Source: Caulobacteraceae bacterium
Lineage (GTDB): Bacteria; Pseudomonadota; Alphaproteobacteria; Caulobacterales; Caulobacteraceae
Assembly (NCBI GenBank): GCA_030446805.1
Contig: JAUJMO010000002.1
Span: forward strand, 235,381 to 299,380
Length of the DNA: 64,000 nucleotides
Direction of reading: 5' to 3'
A program made the translations under genes and the position numbers. Below, in pieces: positions 53,551 through 63,907 of the stretch. Below the pieces are notes generated by a model. That model searched no databases. It saw only the letters and a program-made list of their open reading frames with translations, and was not told where the DNA came from. How positions within the stretch are numbered: position 1 is the first letter of the stretch; every line of letters begins with the position of its first letter.

Positions 53551-55530
53551 ATGAAACGATCACTGTTGGCGGCCACCGCGGCCACGGCGTTTGCGGCTGC
53601 GGCCCAGGCGGCGGACGGCGCGGCGGCGCAGGTCGCCCCCCCGCCCGCCGCCTCACCCGGCGGCCAAGCGGCTTCAACGGTGGACGCGGTGGTCGTGACG
53701 GCGAACCGGTCGCCGCGTCGGGCGGACCAGGTGGGTCAGTCTGTCACCGTGCTGGACAAGGCCGCGATCGACGCCAGCCAGGCCGTTCTGGTTTCCGACC
53801 TTCTTGTCCAGACACCGGGCGTCAGCCTGTCCCGCAATGGCGGGATCGGCTCCAACACCGCCTTGCGGATCCGCGGCGCCGAGGCGGACCAGACGGTGGT
53901 GGTCATTGACGGGGTGAAGCTGAACGACCCGTCTTCGCCCGGGGGGGGCTTCAATTTCGGAAATCTTCTTGTGGGCGACGTCAGCCGCATTGAAATTCTG
54001 AGGGGCGCCCAGTCGACGCTGTGGGGCAGCCAAGCGATCGGAGGCGTCGTCAACATCATCACGGCCGAACCGACGGAGGCTTTTGAAGCCTCGCTGGATT
54101 TCGAACTTGGCTCACGTGAGACGGCCTACCTGCGAGGGGCGCTGGGCGGGGCCAACGAGCGCGTGATTTGGCGGGTGGCGGGCGGTCGCTTTCAAACGGA
54201 GGGCTTCTCCGCATTTGTTCGCGGGACGGAGAACGACGGCTACGAGAACACAGGCCTCAGCGCCCGAGCACAGGTCCTGATCACCGACACGGTCTCGCTC
54301 GACCTGCGGGCCGTGCGCTCGAACGGACGGCTCGATTTCGACGGATTCCCGCCGCCGCGCTTCAGCTTCGCTGATACCCGGGATACCGGGGAGACGACGG
54401 AGCTCGTCGGCTACGCGGGGCTGAACATCGATCTCATGGACGGCCGCTTCCGCAACCGGCTGGGTTACGGCTACACTGGGACGGAGCGCAATAATTCGAA
54501 TCCCGATCAGGCCAATACGACGGTCACCTTCGCCGCCCAGGGCGAGAACCGCCGGCTGGAGTACCAGGGCGTGTTCGCTGTCCGCGACGAGTTGATCGCG
54601 ACCTTCGGAGCTGAGACGGAGACCAGCGATTTTCGCACCGCTTCTCCCACGGCTTTCAGGCCCAATCCGCCCGTTGCGTCGGCTGAGGTCGGCATAGACG
54701 CCGTCTACGGCCAGGTGCAGGCGGAGGTCGCGCCGGGGCTGACCCTGACGGGAGGGCTACGCCGGGACGAGCACGAGGTATTCGGAGGGGCGACGCTCGG
54801 CCAACTCGCCGCGGCCTGGTCTCTGAACGACGGGTCGAGCGTGCTGCGCGCCAGCTTTGGGCAGGGCTTCAAGGCGCCGACGCTGTTCCAGCTCTACAGC
54901 CCCTTCGGCAATCTAGCGTTGGAGCCGGAACAGGCCGACAGCTACGACGCCGGCGTGGAGCAGCGGCTGTTGAAGGGGCGGGCGACGGTGTCGGCGACCT
55001 ATTTCGCTCGCCGGACCGAGCAGCAGATCAACTTCGTCTCCTGCGCCGCCGGCGCTGTGGACCCGCTGTGTTTCAACGCGGGCAGCCGACGGTCGGGCTT
55101 TTTCCAGAATCTGTCCCAAACCCGGGCGCAAGGAGTGGAGCTGCAGGGCCAGGCGGAGCTTGGACGCCTCGGGCTGTCGGCGAACTACACTTGGACGGAC
55201 GCCGAGAACGACTCTCCGGGTTCGGACCGAGGTCGGCGCCTGCCGCGTCGGCCGGAGCACCAAGCCAACCTCGGGGCGACATGGACCTTCGCCTCGGGCG
55301 CTTCGAGCACCGTGGCGGTGCGTCACGCCGGGGAAAGCTTCGACAACGCCTCCAACAGCATCCGGCTGAAGGGCTATACTCTGGTCGATGTGCGCGCGGC
55401 CTATCCGATCGGCGAGCGCGTCGAGGTTTACGCCCGGGTAGAGAACCTGACGGACGAAACCTATGAGACGGCGCGGAACTTCGGCGTTCCGGGCCGGGGC
55501 GGCTTTATCGGCCTCCGCGGCCGATTCTGA
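53551..55530 (+). CDS. btuB: TonB-dependent cobalamin receptor BtuB
   Basis: 659 aa from the ATG at 53551 (MKRSLLAATA); the longer frame from 53008 reads through the riboswitch. A signal peptide (cleavage near AQA-AD) is followed by a TonB box (VDAVVVTANRS), plug blocks (DLLVQTPGVSLSRNGGIGSN, VVVIDGVKLNDPSSPGGGFN, IEILRGAQSTLWGSQAIGG) and a barrel ending FIGLRGRF with a terminal Phe. Position after a cobalamin riboswitch and before B12 genes supports vitamin B12 uptake. Confidence 0.95.
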   Translation: MKRSLLAATAATAFAAAAQAADGAAAQVAPPPAASPGGQAASTVDAVVVTANRSPRRADQVGQSVTVLDKAAIDASQAVLVSDLLVQTPGVSLSRNGGIGSNTALRIRGAEADQTVVVIDGVKLNDPSSPGGGFNFGNLLVGDVSRIEILRGAQSTLWGSQAIGGVVNIITAEPTEAFEASLDFELGSRETAYLRGALGGANERVIWRVAGGRFQTEGFSAFVRGTENDGYENTGLSARAQVLITDTVSLDLRAVRSNGRLDFDGFPPPRFSFADTRDTGETTELVGYAGLNIDLMDGRFRNRLGYGYTGTERNNSNPDQANTTVTFAAQGENRRLEYQGVFAVRDELIATFGAETETSDFRTASPTAFRPNPPVASAEVGIDAVYGQVQAEVAPGLTLTGGLRRDEHEVFGGATLGQLAAAWSLNDGSSVLRASFGQGFKAPTLFQLYSPFGNLALEPEQADSYDAGVEQRLLKGRATVSATYFARRTEQQINFVSCAAGAVDPLCFNAGSRRSGFFQNLSQTRAQGVELQGQAELGRLGLSANYTWTDAENDSPGSDRGRRLPRRPEHQANLGATWTFASGASSTVAVRHAGESFDNASNSIRLKGYTLVDVRAAYPIGERVEVYARVENLTDETYETARNFGVPGRGGFIGLRGRF

Positions 55531-55533
55531 CGC

Positions 55534-56523
55534 ATGTCGGAAGCCGCCGTGCTCAAAGGCCATGGTGGGCGGCTCGCCGACGCCCAGGCCGCCTTTCCTG
55601 GGGCCCCTACACCCTGGCTCGACCTGTCGACCGGCGTCAATCCGCACGGGTGGCGGTCTGCGCGGGCCTCGTTCGCGGCTCTGTCCCGCTTGCCGGACCC
55701 TGCGGGAACCGCAGCCCTGGAGGCGGTCGCGGCGGGGGCGTTCGGAGTCGAGCCGGCGCGGGTGGCGGCGGTGGCTGGGGCCGAGGCGGGCCTTCGGCTG
55801 CTGCCGGCGCTAACCGGCGCGAGACGAGTGGCGGTGGCGTCTCCGACCTACGCCGGGCACGCCGACGCTTGGCGGCTGGCCGGAGCCGAGGTGCTCTCCG
55901 TCCATCGGGACCGGCTCGCCACGGCGGATGCCGAGGCCTGGGTGATCGTCAACCCCAACAATCCGGACGGGGCCTCGACCCGCCCGGGAGCGCTCCCCGG
56001 GCCCTCGGACCACGGATGGCTGATCGTCGACGAGTCCTTCGTGGAGACTGCGCCGGAGCTAAGCGTCGCCCCTTTCGCCAGGACCCGGACCATCGTCCTG
56101 CGCTCGTTCGGTAAGTTCTACGGCTTGGCCGGCTTGAGGCTGGGCTTTGTCGTGGCCGAGCCCGCGGTCGCCGCCGAGGTACGGCGCCGGACGGGAGACT
56201 GGCCGGTGGGCGCCGACGCGATCACCATCGGTTGCGCGGCTTACGCCGATCGCGCCTGGGCGGAGCGGACCCGACGGCGGCTGGCCAAAGCAGCGTTGCG
56301 GCTCGACGCCCTCCTCGCCCGAGCCGGACTTGAGATCGTCGGCGGGGCCAGCTTGTTCCGCCTGGTGCGGTGCGACGACGCCGCCCGACGCTTCCGGGCG
56401 CTGGCTCAGCAAGGCGTTCTGGTGCGTCCGTTCGACCATGACCCCACGCTGCTGCGGTTCGGTCTACCGGCCGACGGCAGCTGGCGACGACTGGAAGCCG
56501 CCCTGGACAGGAGCGCCCAATGA
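55534..56523 (+). CDS. cobD: L-threonine-O-3-phosphate decarboxylase
   Basis: 329 aa, PLP-dependent fold-type I enzyme of the [25 protein letters not shown] family (CobD in Salmonella naming, CobC in the aerobic pathway). It makes aminopropanol phosphate for the nucleotide-loop arm. The PLP-Lys motif is SFGKFYGLAGLRLGF, with NPNNPDG upstream and the N-terminal LDLSTGVNPHGW. It starts three bases after btuB and overlaps cobO by four. Confidence 0.93.
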   Translation: MSEAAVLKGHGGRLADAQAAFPGAPTPWLDLSTGVNPHGWRSARASFAALSRLPDPAGTAALEAVAAGAFGVEPARVAAVAGAEAGLRLLPALTGARRVAVASPTYAGHADAWRLAGAEVLSVHRDRLATADAEAWVIVNPNNPDGASTRPGALPGPSDHGWLIVDESFVETAPELSVAPFARTRTIVLRSFGKFYGLAGLRLGFVVAEPAVAAEVRRRTGDWPVGADAITIGCAAYADRAWAERTRRRLAKAALRLDALLARAGLEIVGGASLFRLVRCDDAARRFRALAQQGVLVRPFDHDPTLLRFGLPADGSWRRLEAALDRSAQ

Positions 56524-57131
56524 CCGATCAAACGGCGGCTGAGCGCGAGCACAAGGCCCGCATGCAGGCGCTCAAGGCCGAGCGCGACACCTTGATGGCC
56601 ACCAAGACGGAGGTCCGGGGCCTGCTGCTGGTTCACACCGGGGACGGCAAGGGAAAGTCCACCGCCGGCTTCGGCATGGTCGCGCGCGCGCTCGGCTGGG
56701 GGCAGAAGGTCGGGATCGTGCAATACATCAAGGGCAAGTGGATCACCGGCGAGCGCCAGTTCTTCCGCCGGTTCCCGGACCAGGTTCGCTATGAGGTCAT
56801 GGGCGAGGGCTTCACCTGGGACACCCAGGACCGGACCCGCGACGTGGCTGCCGCTGAGGCGGCCTGGCGCACCTCGCTGGAGATGATCGCCGATCCGACC
56901 CTGGATCTGGTGCTTCTCGATGAGCTCAACATCGCACTGCGCTACGACTACCTCGACATCCACGCCGTGGTGGACGGCCTGCTCGCACGGCCCGCCGGCA
57001 AGCACGTCTGCGTCACGGGGCGCAACGCCAAGCCCGAGCTGCTGCAGGCCGCGGACCTCGTCACAGAGATGACCCTGGTCAAGCATCCGTTCGAGCAGGG
57101 CGTGAAGGCTCAACGCGGCGTGGACTTTTGA
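56520..57131 (+). CDS. cobO: Corrinoid adenosyltransferase
   Basis: 203 aa, CobO/BtuR/CobA type: transfers the adenosyl group of ATP to Co(I) corrinoids. Walker-A-like HTGDGKGKSTAGFGMVARAL and the family blocks GIVQYIKGKWITGE, FTWDTQDRTRD and LLDELNIALRY are present, ending with the conserved HPFEQGVKAQRGVDF. It overlaps both neighbours by four bases. Confidence 0.96.
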   Translation: MTDQTAAEREHKARMQALKAERDTLMATKTEVRGLLLVHTGDGKGKSTAGFGMVARALGWGQKVGIVQYIKGKWITGERQFFRRFPDQVRYEVMGEGFTWDTQDRTRDVAAAEAAWRTSLEMIADPTLDLVLLDELNIALRYDYLDIHAVVDGLLARPAGKHVCVTGRNAKPELLQAADLVTEMTLVKHPFEQGVKAQRGVDF

Positions 57132-57979
57132 CCTTGGCGCTGACCCGGAGGGCGGCGGCGGCCGGCTTGACTGCGGTCGGGCTCGGCGCGGCCTCGCCTG
57201 CGGCGCCCCGGCGAGTCGTGTCCCTGAACCCGTGCCTGGACGTCATCCTCGTCCATGTCGCCGACCGCGGGCAGATCGCGGCGCTCAGCCACTACGCGCG
57301 CGAGGCCTACGGTTCGACCATCGCCAAAGTCGCCCGAACGCTGCCGTACACCTTCGAAACCGCCGAGGAGGTCATCGCCCTCTCGCCGGACCTAGTGCTT
57401 AGCGGCCGGCATTCCTCTCTGGCCACCCGACAGGCGTTGAAGCGGTTGGGGGTAAGGACGGAGTTGTTCGGCGTGCCCGACACGCTGGACGAGAGCCTTC
57501 AACAGGTCCGGCGCATCGCAGCCTTGGTCCGGCGTCCCGAGCGGGGCGAGGCGGTGGTGCGCCGCATCCAAGACGCCCTGCGCCGGGCCGCACCTCCGCG
57601 TGGCGAGCGGCCCGTCTCCGCCCTGGTGTTCATGCCGGGCGGCTTCGCCTCCGCGCCGGGCACGCTGATGGACGAAATGATGCGCCGCGCGGGGCTGGAG
57701 AACGCAGCGGCGCGGTACGGCCTGAAACGCTCAATGAACGTGCCGCTGGAACGGCTTATCGCCGATCCGCCAGAGCTGCTGCTGGCCGGGGAGGCCTATC
57801 CCGGCGCGCCGAGCTGGGCGGAACGGGTGATGGAGCATCCGGCGCTGACGCGGATCGCCGGGCGGATGCATCGCGCCGTGTTTCCCGAACGCCTGCTTTT
57901 CTGCGGCGGCCCGGTCCTGATCGACAGCGCGGCTGCCTTGACCAAGGCGCGCCGCGACGCCGTGGCGAGGCGAGCGTGA
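57128..57979 (+). CDS. btuF: Corrinoid ABC transporter, substrate-binding protein
   Basis: 283 aa, class III periplasmic binding protein (BtuF/FhuD-type). It starts at a TTG that overlaps the cobO stop (TTGA) and has an Arg-rich leader (ALTRRAAAAGLTAVGLGAAS). Core: RVVSLNPCLDVILVHVADRG, SPDLVLSGRHSS and YGLKRSMNVPLERLIADPPE. The leader resembles Tat signals (TRRAAAA). Located before the permease and ATPase genes, it likely binds cobalamin or cobinamide. Confidence 0.88.
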   Translation: MTLALTRRAAAAGLTAVGLGAASPAAPRRVVSLNPCLDVILVHVADRGQIAALSHYAREAYGSTIAKVARTLPYTFETAEEVIALSPDLVLSGRHSSLATRQALKRLGVRTELFGVPDTLDESLQQVRRIAALVRRPERGEAVVRRIQDALRRAAPPRGERPVSALVFMPGGFASAPGTLMDEMMRRAGLENAAARYGLKRSMNVPLERLIADPPELLLAGEAYPGAPSWAERVMEHPALTRIAGRMHRAVFPERLLFCGGPVLIDSAAALTKARRDAVARRA

Positions 57980-58962
57980 AGCGGCTTGGCCGGCCCTGGC
58001 TGTTCGGCGCTCTGGCGCTGGGGCTGCTGATCCTGGGCGCGCTCAGCCTTGTTGCAGGCAAGGTCTGGGTGCCTTGGAGCGCCTGGACGTCGGCGGGAGC
58101 GGACCCCCGCTGGGCCATCGTCTTCGAGCTGCGCCTGCCGCGAACTCTGCTGGGCATGCTCGTGGGCGCAGCGCTGGGGCTCTCCGGCGCGGTGCTTCAG
58201 GGCTATACGCGCAATCCGCTGGCCGATCCCGGCGTGCTGGGTGTCTCAGCGATGGCGGCGCTCGGAGCCGTCCTGACGCTCTACTATGGCGTGACCGACG
58301 CTACGCCCTGGCTGCTGCCCGTCGCGGCCATTGTCGGGGCGGCCCTGGGCGTGGCCGCCCTGTTGCTTCTCGCCGGCGCCACGTCCAGCCTGGTCACCTT
58401 TATCCTAGCGGGCGCTGTGCTGAACGTCATCGCCTCCGCAGGGGTGTCGCTGGCGCTCAGCCTGGCGCCCAACCCCTGGGCGGTGAACGAGATCGTCGAC
58501 TGGCTGATGGGCTCGCTGGCCGACCGCAGCGTGGAGGAGCTCCGGCTGGCCGCCCCCTTCATCGCTTTGGGTTGCGCGCTTCTGCTGACCACCGGCCGGG
58601 CGCTGGACGCGCTAACGCTGGGCGAGGTGGGCGCGCTCTCGCTAGGTATGTCCATGAGCGCCACCCGCTGGACGCTTGCCGCGGGTGTGGGCCTGGCGGC
58701 GGGCGCCAGCGTCGCCGTCAGCGGCGTGATCGGCTTCGTGGGCTTGGTGACGCCGCACCTGCTGCGCCCGCTGGTGGGCTCGCGGCCGGGCGCGCTGCTG
58801 TGGCCGAGCGCGCTGGGCGGCGCCCTTATCGTGCTGGCGGCGGACATACTCGTGCGGCTCACCCCCGCGGCCGGGGAGGTGAAGCTGGGCGTGGCCATGG
58901 CCGCGCTGGGCGGCCCCTTCTTCCTGGGGCTGCTGTTCATGCTCCGCCGGAGGATCGCATGA
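57976..58962 (+). CDS. btuC: Corrinoid ABC transporter permease (FecCD/BtuC)
   Basis: 328 aa with about ten helices, starting at a GTG that overlaps the btuF-like stop. FecCD family landmarks: FELRLPRTLLGMLVGAALGL, SGAVLQGYTRNPLADPGVLG and VIGFVGLVTPHLLRPLVGS, with PRxLxA-type motifs replaced by LLRPL. It makes the channel for corrinoid import. Confidence 0.93.
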   Translation: MKRLGRPWLFGALALGLLILGALSLVAGKVWVPWSAWTSAGADPRWAIVFELRLPRTLLGMLVGAALGLSGAVLQGYTRNPLADPGVLGVSAMAALGAVLTLYYGVTDATPWLLPVAAIVGAALGVAALLLLAGATSSLVTFILAGAVLNVIASAGVSLALSLAPNPWAVNEIVDWLMGSLADRSVEELRLAAPFIALGCALLLTTGRALDALTLGEVGALSLGMSMSATRWTLAAGVGLAAGASVAVSGVIGFVGLVTPHLLRPLVGSRPGALLWPSALGGALIVLAADILVRLTPAAGEVKLGVAMAALGGPFFLGLLFMLRRRIA

Positions 58963-59732
58963 GCCGGTTGACGTGCCGGAGCCTGGCCGTCGTGCTCGGC
59001 GGCCGGGCAGTGGTCGACGGTGTTGACCTGGCGCTCGATCCCGGCCGCGTGACCGCCATCGTCGGGGCCAACGGCGCGGGTAAGTCAACGCTTCTGTCGT
59101 GCCTCGCCGGGCTTCGGACTCCTGCCGGCGGCGCGGTCACCCTGGACGGCGCGCCCTTGTCCGGCATGCGACCCAAGGCCCGCGCTCGCCGGATCGCCTT
59201 CCTGCCGCAAACGCCCGAGATCGCCTGGTCGGTCGAGGTCGGTACGCTCGTGGGGCTGGGTCGCACGCCGTTCCTGGGCGCGCTGGGACCGGACGCGGCG
59301 GATCACGCCGCCGTCGATCGCGCCATGGCGGCGGCGCAGGTGACGGCCTTCCAGCGCCGCGTGGTGACGACGCTTTCGGGCGGTGAGCGCGCCCGGGTGC
59401 TGATCGCCCGGGCGCTGGCGGGCGACCCGGAGTGGTTGCTGGCCGACGAACCGCTCACCGGGCTCGACCCCGCGCACCAACTCGACGTGGCGGCCTTGTT
59501 CCGGAGCTTGGCCAGCGCGGGCACGGGAGTGGTGGTGACCCTTCACGACCTCAGCATGGCCCTGCGTCTGTCACACCGGGTGGTGGTGCTGGCGGACGGG
59601 CGGGTGCTGGCCGACGACCCGCCCTCGGTGGCGCTCACCCCCGACGTCCTGAGGCGGGCGTACGGCATCGACGCGCGGCTGACCGAAGGCGCGGGCGGCC
59701 CGCTGATCGACGTGGTGCGCCGTGCGGGCTGA
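58959..59732 (+). CDS. btuD: Corrinoid ABC transporter ATPase
   Basis: 257 aa from the ATG at 58959 (ATGA overlap); the longer frame from 58074 is a shadow of btuC. Walker A GANGAGKST, Q-loop LPQTPE, signature LSGGERARV, Walker B LLADEPLTGLD and the switch His TLHDLSMALRL are complete. It powers the FecCD-type importer. Confidence 0.94.
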   Translation: MSRLTCRSLAVVLGGRAVVDGVDLALDPGRVTAIVGANGAGKSTLLSCLAGLRTPAGGAVTLDGAPLSGMRPKARARRIAFLPQTPEIAWSVEVGTLVGLGRTPFLGALGPDAADHAAVDRAMAAAQVTAFQRRVVTTLSGGERARVLIARALAGDPEWLLADEPLTGLDPAHQLDVAALFRSLASAGTGVVVTLHDLSMALRLSHRVVVLADGRVLADDPPSVALTPDVLRRAYGIDARLTEGAGGPLIDVVRRAG

Positions 59733-60648
59733 GGCGGCCCGATCGACCCTGGCGGCGCTCACGGTCGAGGCGCTGATCGGCTACCCGGACCGCGTTCACG
59801 CTGTCGTGCCCCATCCGATCACCTGGGCCGGCGCCCTGATCGACCTGCTCGAGCGTAGCCTGAACACGCCTGAGAGGGGGCCTGGAACACGGCGGGCATT
59901 CGGTGTCCTGACGCTGTTTGCAGTGGCCGGCGCCGCTGTGGGGCTCGGCGCGGCGGCCGCGCGCCTGCCGCCGCCGGCCCGGGTCGCCGCCGCCAGCGTC
60001 GGGTTGGCGCAGCGCAGCCTCTACACGCACGTGGCCGCCGTGCTTCACGACCTGGAGGCGGGGAATCTGCCGGCCGCGCGGAGATCGGTGGGGAAGGTCG
60101 TCGGGCGCGATACCGACGCGTTGGATGCTTCGGGAGTCGTCGCCGCGGCCATCGAGAGCCTGGCGGAAAGCTTCAACGACGCCGTGGTCGCCCCTGCGTT
60201 CTGGCTGCAGCTGGGCGGCTTGCCGGCGCTGTACGCCTACAAGGCGGTCAACACGGCCGACAGCCTGATCGGACATACCGAACCGCGTTGGCGCGCTTTC
60301 GGCTGGGCCTCCGCGCGCGCGGACGACGCCCTGAACCTGGCGCCCGCCCGGCTCGCCGGCCTTTTGATCGCGATGGCGGGTGGTCGTGGCTGGCGCACCA
60401 TGCTGTCGGACGCCGGCAGGCACGCTTCGCCCAACGCCGGCTGGCCGGAAGCGGCCATGGCGGGCGCGCTCGGGGTTCGGCTGGGCGGTCCGGCCACCTA
60501 CGACGGGATCAGCGTGGAACGGCCCGCATTCGGAGCCGGTCCCCTGCCGGGCGTCAGCGACCTACGCCGGGGTCTACACCTGTACCGCGTCGCCTGCGGA
60601 CTGCTCTGGACGCTCCTGGCCGTGGAGGCTCGGCCATGGCGTCGCTGA
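59722..60648 (+). CDS. cbiB: Adenosylcobinamide-phosphate synthase (CbiB/CobD)
   Basis: 308 aa, membrane amidase-like enzyme (CbiB, called CobD in the aerobic pathway) joining aminopropanol phosphate to adenosylcobyric acid. It has the family's [20 protein letters not shown] near the start, [37 protein letters not shown] and a C-terminal hydrophobic helix. The GTG start lies 11 bases inside btuD, and the stop overlaps cobQ by 13. Confidence 0.94.
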   Translation: MRAEAARSTLAALTVEALIGYPDRVHAVVPHPITWAGALIDLLERSLNTPERGPGTRRAFGVLTLFAVAGAAVGLGAAAARLPPPARVAAASVGLAQRSLYTHVAAVLHDLEAGNLPAARRSVGKVVGRDTDALDASGVVAAAIESLAESFNDAVVAPAFWLQLGGLPALYAYKAVNTADSLIGHTEPRWRAFGWASARADDALNLAPARLAGLLIAMAGGRGWRTMLSDAGRHASPNAGWPEAAMAGALGVRLGGPATYDGISVERPAFGAGPLPGVSDLRRGLHLYRVACGLLWTLLAVEARPWRR

Positions 60649-62105
60649 TGATCCAAGGCTGCGGCTCCGACGTGGGCAAGTCGGTGCTGACGGCCGGCCT
60701 GTGCCGGCTATTCACCAACCGGGGTCTCGCCGTGCGGCCGTTCAAACCGCAGAACATGAGCAACAACGCCGCCGTGACGCCTGATGGCGGCGAGATCGGC
60801 CGCGCTCAGGCGCTGCAGGCCCAAGCCTGCCGTACGCCGCCGGACGTGCACATGAACCCCGTCCTGCTGAAGCCGCAGGGCGAGATCGGCGCCCAGCTGG
60901 TGGTGCGTGGATGCATGGACGGGACCTACCGAGCGCTGGACTACCAGACCCGGAAGGCCACCCTGTTGGAGGTGGTGCTCGACAGTTATCGGCGCCTCTC
61001 GGCCGAGGCCGATCTGGTGCTGGTGGAAGGCGCCGGCAGTCCCGCCGAGGTGAACCTGCGGCCTGGCGACATCGCCAACATGGGCTTCGCCCGGGCGGCG
61101 GGCGTTCCCGTCGTGCTGGTGGGCGACGTTGACAGGGGCCACGTCATCGCCGCCCTGGTCGGCGCCCGCGCGGTGCTGGACGAGCCGGACGGGGCCATGG
61201 TCGCGGGGTTCATCATCAACAAGTTCCGGGGCGACCCGGCGCTGTTCGACGGCGGTCGCTCCGAGGTCGTCCGCCGCACGGGCTGGACCGACCTGGGGCT
61301 CGTGCCTTGGCTGCCCGCGGCCACTCGCCTGCCTGCGGAGGACGCCGTCGGCCTGGAAGCGGAGCGCAGAGGGGGCTCCGGCCGGATCAGGATTGCGGTG
61401 CCGCGACTCTCCCGCATCGCCAACTTCGACGACTTCGATCCCCTACGCACCGAACCCGAGGTGGAGCTGACGTTCGTCGCGCCGGGCCGGCCTCTGCCCG
61501 GCGACGCCGACGCGGTGGTGTTGCCGGGGACCAAGGCCACTCTGGCCGACCTCGGCTTTCTTCGCGCGCAAGGGTGGGACATAGACTTGCTGGCGCACGT
61601 GCGCCGCGGCGGACACGTGCTCGGGATCTGTGGAGGGTTCCAGATGCTGGGCCGATGGGTCCGGGATCGCGCCGGCGTCGAAGGTCCGCCGGGCGAAGCG
61701 AAAGGGCTGGGGCTGCTGGACGTCGAGACGGATCTGACCGGAGAAAAGGTGCTTCGCCCCGTTCGGGGGCGCCTCGCCGGGACCGAGGCCGCCTTCGAGG
61801 GCTTTGAGATGCACGTGGGGCGCACCAGAGGTGCAGGCTTGCAACGCCCATTCCTGTCTTGGCCGGATGGTTCGCCGGAGGGCGCGATCTCGGCGGACGG
61901 GCAAGTCAGCGGTTGCTACGTTCACCGGCTCTTTGATCAAGGTACGGCTCGGGCGGCATGGCTTGCGCGCTTCGGGGCGTCCTCAGTGGGCGGCGACCAA
62001 CGCGGGATCGTAGATGCGGCTTTGGATGAGCTGGCCCGCGCCCTGGAGCAGCACTTGGATATCCCCCAGCTGGCGCGGATCGCCGGTCTGGAGATCGCGA
62101 CGTGA
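60636..62105 (+). CDS. cobQ: Cobyric acid synthase
   Basis: 489 aa, amidates four side chains of adenosylcobyrinic a,c-diamide. ATG at 60636; the frame to 60288 is a shadow. The N-terminal ATPase domain has [19 protein letters not shown] and [10 protein letters not shown]; the C-terminal type I glutamine amidotransferase domain has the nucleophile in [15 protein letters not shown] [11 protein letters not shown] and the His in [11 protein letters not shown]. Intact and of usual length. Confidence 0.96.
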   Translation: MASLMIQGCGSDVGKSVLTAGLCRLFTNRGLAVRPFKPQNMSNNAAVTPDGGEIGRAQALQAQACRTPPDVHMNPVLLKPQGEIGAQLVVRGCMDGTYRALDYQTRKATLLEVVLDSYRRLSAEADLVLVEGAGSPAEVNLRPGDIANMGFARAAGVPVVLVGDVDRGHVIAALVGARAVLDEPDGAMVAGFIINKFRGDPALFDGGRSEVVRRTGWTDLGLVPWLPAATRLPAEDAVGLEAERRGGSGRIRIAVPRLSRIANFDDFDPLRTEPEVELTFVAPGRPLPGDADAVVLPGTKATLADLGFLRAQGWDIDLLAHVRRGGHVLGICGGFQMLGRWVRDRAGVEGPPGEAKGLGLLDVETDLTGEKVLRPVRGRLAGTEAAFEGFEMHVGRTRGAGLQRPFLSWPDGSPEGAISADGQVSGCYVHRLFDQGTARAAWLARFGASSVGGDQRGIVDAALDELARALEQHLDIPQLARIAGLEIAT

Positions 62106-63136
62106 GCGCCTGCCCCGACGCGCCGAGCTGGGGTGAAGGGACCGAGGCTGCTCTCAGGAGGCGGCTGGACGACCTCGCAAAGCCCCCGGGCGCTCTCGGC
62201 CGCATCGAAGACCTCGCCGTGCAACTCGCGCTCATCCAGGGCCGGCCCGATCCCCGCGCCGACCGGGTCGTGTTGCTGATCTTCGCCGGCGACCACGGCC
62301 TCACGGCGGAAGGCGTGTCGAGTTACCCGGCCAGCGTGACAGCCGCCATGGTGGGGACGCTGCTTGCGGGGCGGGCCACCGCTAGCGCCTTCGCCAGGAG
62401 CGTCGGAGTGGAGGTGCGCATCGTCGACGCTGGCGTGGACGCGGACCTGCCGGCCCACCCCGACCTGCGCGTGGGCAAGGTGCGCCGAGGCACGCGCAAC
62501 GCGGCGCGCGAGCCCGCCATGACGGTCCAGGAGGTGCAGACGGCCCTGTCGCTCGGCGCACGGGAGGCGAGCGCCGCCATCGCGGAGGGCGCGGAGATTC
62601 TCGTGCTTGGCGAGATGGGCATCGGCAACACCGCTTCCGCCGCCCTGCTTATGCACCGGCTGGCGCCCGCCCCGCTCCAGGATTGCGTGGGCCTGGGCGC
62701 GGGCCACACATCCGAAGGCCTGGCCCACAAGCATGCAGCGCTGGAGCGGGCGGCCGCGCGCTCCGAGGTGACGGAGCCGCTGGCCGTGCTGCAACAGTTC
62801 GGCGGCTTCGAGATCACGGCCATGACCGGGGCGCTGATCGCCGCCGCGGCCCGACGCACGCCGGTGGTGGTGGACGGCTTCATCGTTACGGCCGCGGCGC
62901 TTGCCGCCGTGCGGCTTCAACCGAGCACGCGAACCGCGTGCATCTTCGCTCACTGCTCACAGGAGGCCGGGCACCGGCGCATGCTGACGGCTCTGGACGC
63001 GGAGCCCTTGCTGGATCTCGGGCTACGGCTAGGCGAAGGGACCGGCGGCGTGCTGGCCGTCCCGCTGCTGCGGGCGGCCGTGGCCCTGCTCAACGAGGTC
63101 GCCACCCTGGAGGACGTCGTGTCGGGGCGGGTCTGA
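62102..63136 (+). CDS. cobT: Nicotinate-nucleotide--DMB phosphoribosyltransferase
   Basis: 344 aa (CobU in aerobic-pathway naming). It activates 5,6-dimethylbenzimidazole as alpha-ribazole phosphate. GTG start overlaps the cobQ stop (GTGA). Signatures: [56 protein letters not shown] and the catalytic Glu in [13 protein letters not shown]. No bluB gene is in the window, so the base source is not shown. Confidence 0.96.
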   Translation: MSACPDAPSWGEGTEAALRRRLDDLAKPPGALGRIEDLAVQLALIQGRPDPRADRVVLLIFAGDHGLTAEGVSSYPASVTAAMVGTLLAGRATASAFARSVGVEVRIVDAGVDADLPAHPDLRVGKVRRGTRNAAREPAMTVQEVQTALSLGAREASAAIAEGAEILVLGEMGIGNTASAALLMHRLAPAPLQDCVGLGAGHTSEGLAHKHAALERAAARSEVTEPLAVLQQFGGFEITAMTGALIAAAARRTPVVVDGFIVTAAALAAVRLQPSTRTACIFAHCSQEAGHRRMLTALDAEPLLDLGLRLGEGTGGVLAVPLLRAAVALLNEVATLEDVVSGRV

Positions 63137-63907
63137 GTGTTTCGGCAGGTCGCGCTCTTCTGGGCAGCGGTTCAGTTCCTGACCCGGGCGCCGACGCCGC
63201 AACTCCGTGAGTTCCAGGCCGACTGGACCGCTCGGTCGGCGCGCTACTTCGCCCTCGTTGGTGCGATGGTGGGAGGCGCTTGCGGGCTGGTGCTCCTGGG
63301 CGCCGCCCAGCTCTGGACCGGCGCCCTGCCGGCGCTCCTGGCGGTCTTGTTCGGCGTGCTGGTCACCGGCGCCTTTCACGAAGACGGTCTGGCCGACGCC
63401 TTCGACGGGCTGGGTGGCGGACAAACCCGCGAGCGCCGCCTTTACATCATGAAGGACAGCCGAATCGGGACCTTCGGGACCTTGGCGCTCGGCTTCGTGC
63501 TCGGGGCCAAGGTGCTGGCCTTGGGTCAAATCCCACCCCTATGGGGGGCCGCTGCGCTGGTGGCGGGGCACGCAGGCGCCCGTGCCGCGGCGGTGACCGT
63601 TATGCGCGTGCAAACCTACGCGGGCGACCCCGCGTCGGCCAAGGTGAAGGCCGCCACCGGCGGCGCGAGCTGGCGTGAAGCGGCGTTCTGCATCGTAACG
63701 GCCGCCGCGGCCGCCGTTCCACTTCTCTGGATTGCGCCGGGCGCGGCCCTTGCGGCCACCGTGGCGAGCATGGGGGCCGCTACCGTGGTCAGTCTGTGGG
63801 GGTTGAAAGCTCTCGGGGGCTGGGTCGGCGATACCCTCGGGGCCACTGAGCAGGTCTATGAAGCCGCCTTCGCTCTGGCCGTTGCAGGGGCGCTTTCATG
63901 GAGCTGA
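63137..63907 (+). CDS. cobS: Adenosylcobinamide-GDP ribazoletransferase
   Basis: 256 aa (CobV in aerobic-pathway naming), membrane enzyme for the last step of cobalamin assembly. GTG start one base after the cobT stop. The family motifs AVQFLTRAPTP, FHEDGLADAFDGLGGG and IMKDSRIGTFG are intact, with four to six helices in the remainder. It overlaps the next gene by 10 bases. Confidence 0.94.
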   Translation: MFRQVALFWAAVQFLTRAPTPQLREFQADWTARSARYFALVGAMVGGACGLVLLGAAQLWTGALPALLAVLFGVLVTGAFHEDGLADAFDGLGGGQTRERRLYIMKDSRIGTFGTLALGFVLGAKVLALGQIPPLWGAAALVAGHAGARAAAVTVMRVQTYAGDPASAKVKAATGGASWREAAFCIVTAAAAAVPLLWIAPGAALAATVASMGAATVVSLWGLKALGGWVGDTLGATEQVYEAAFALAVAGALSWS

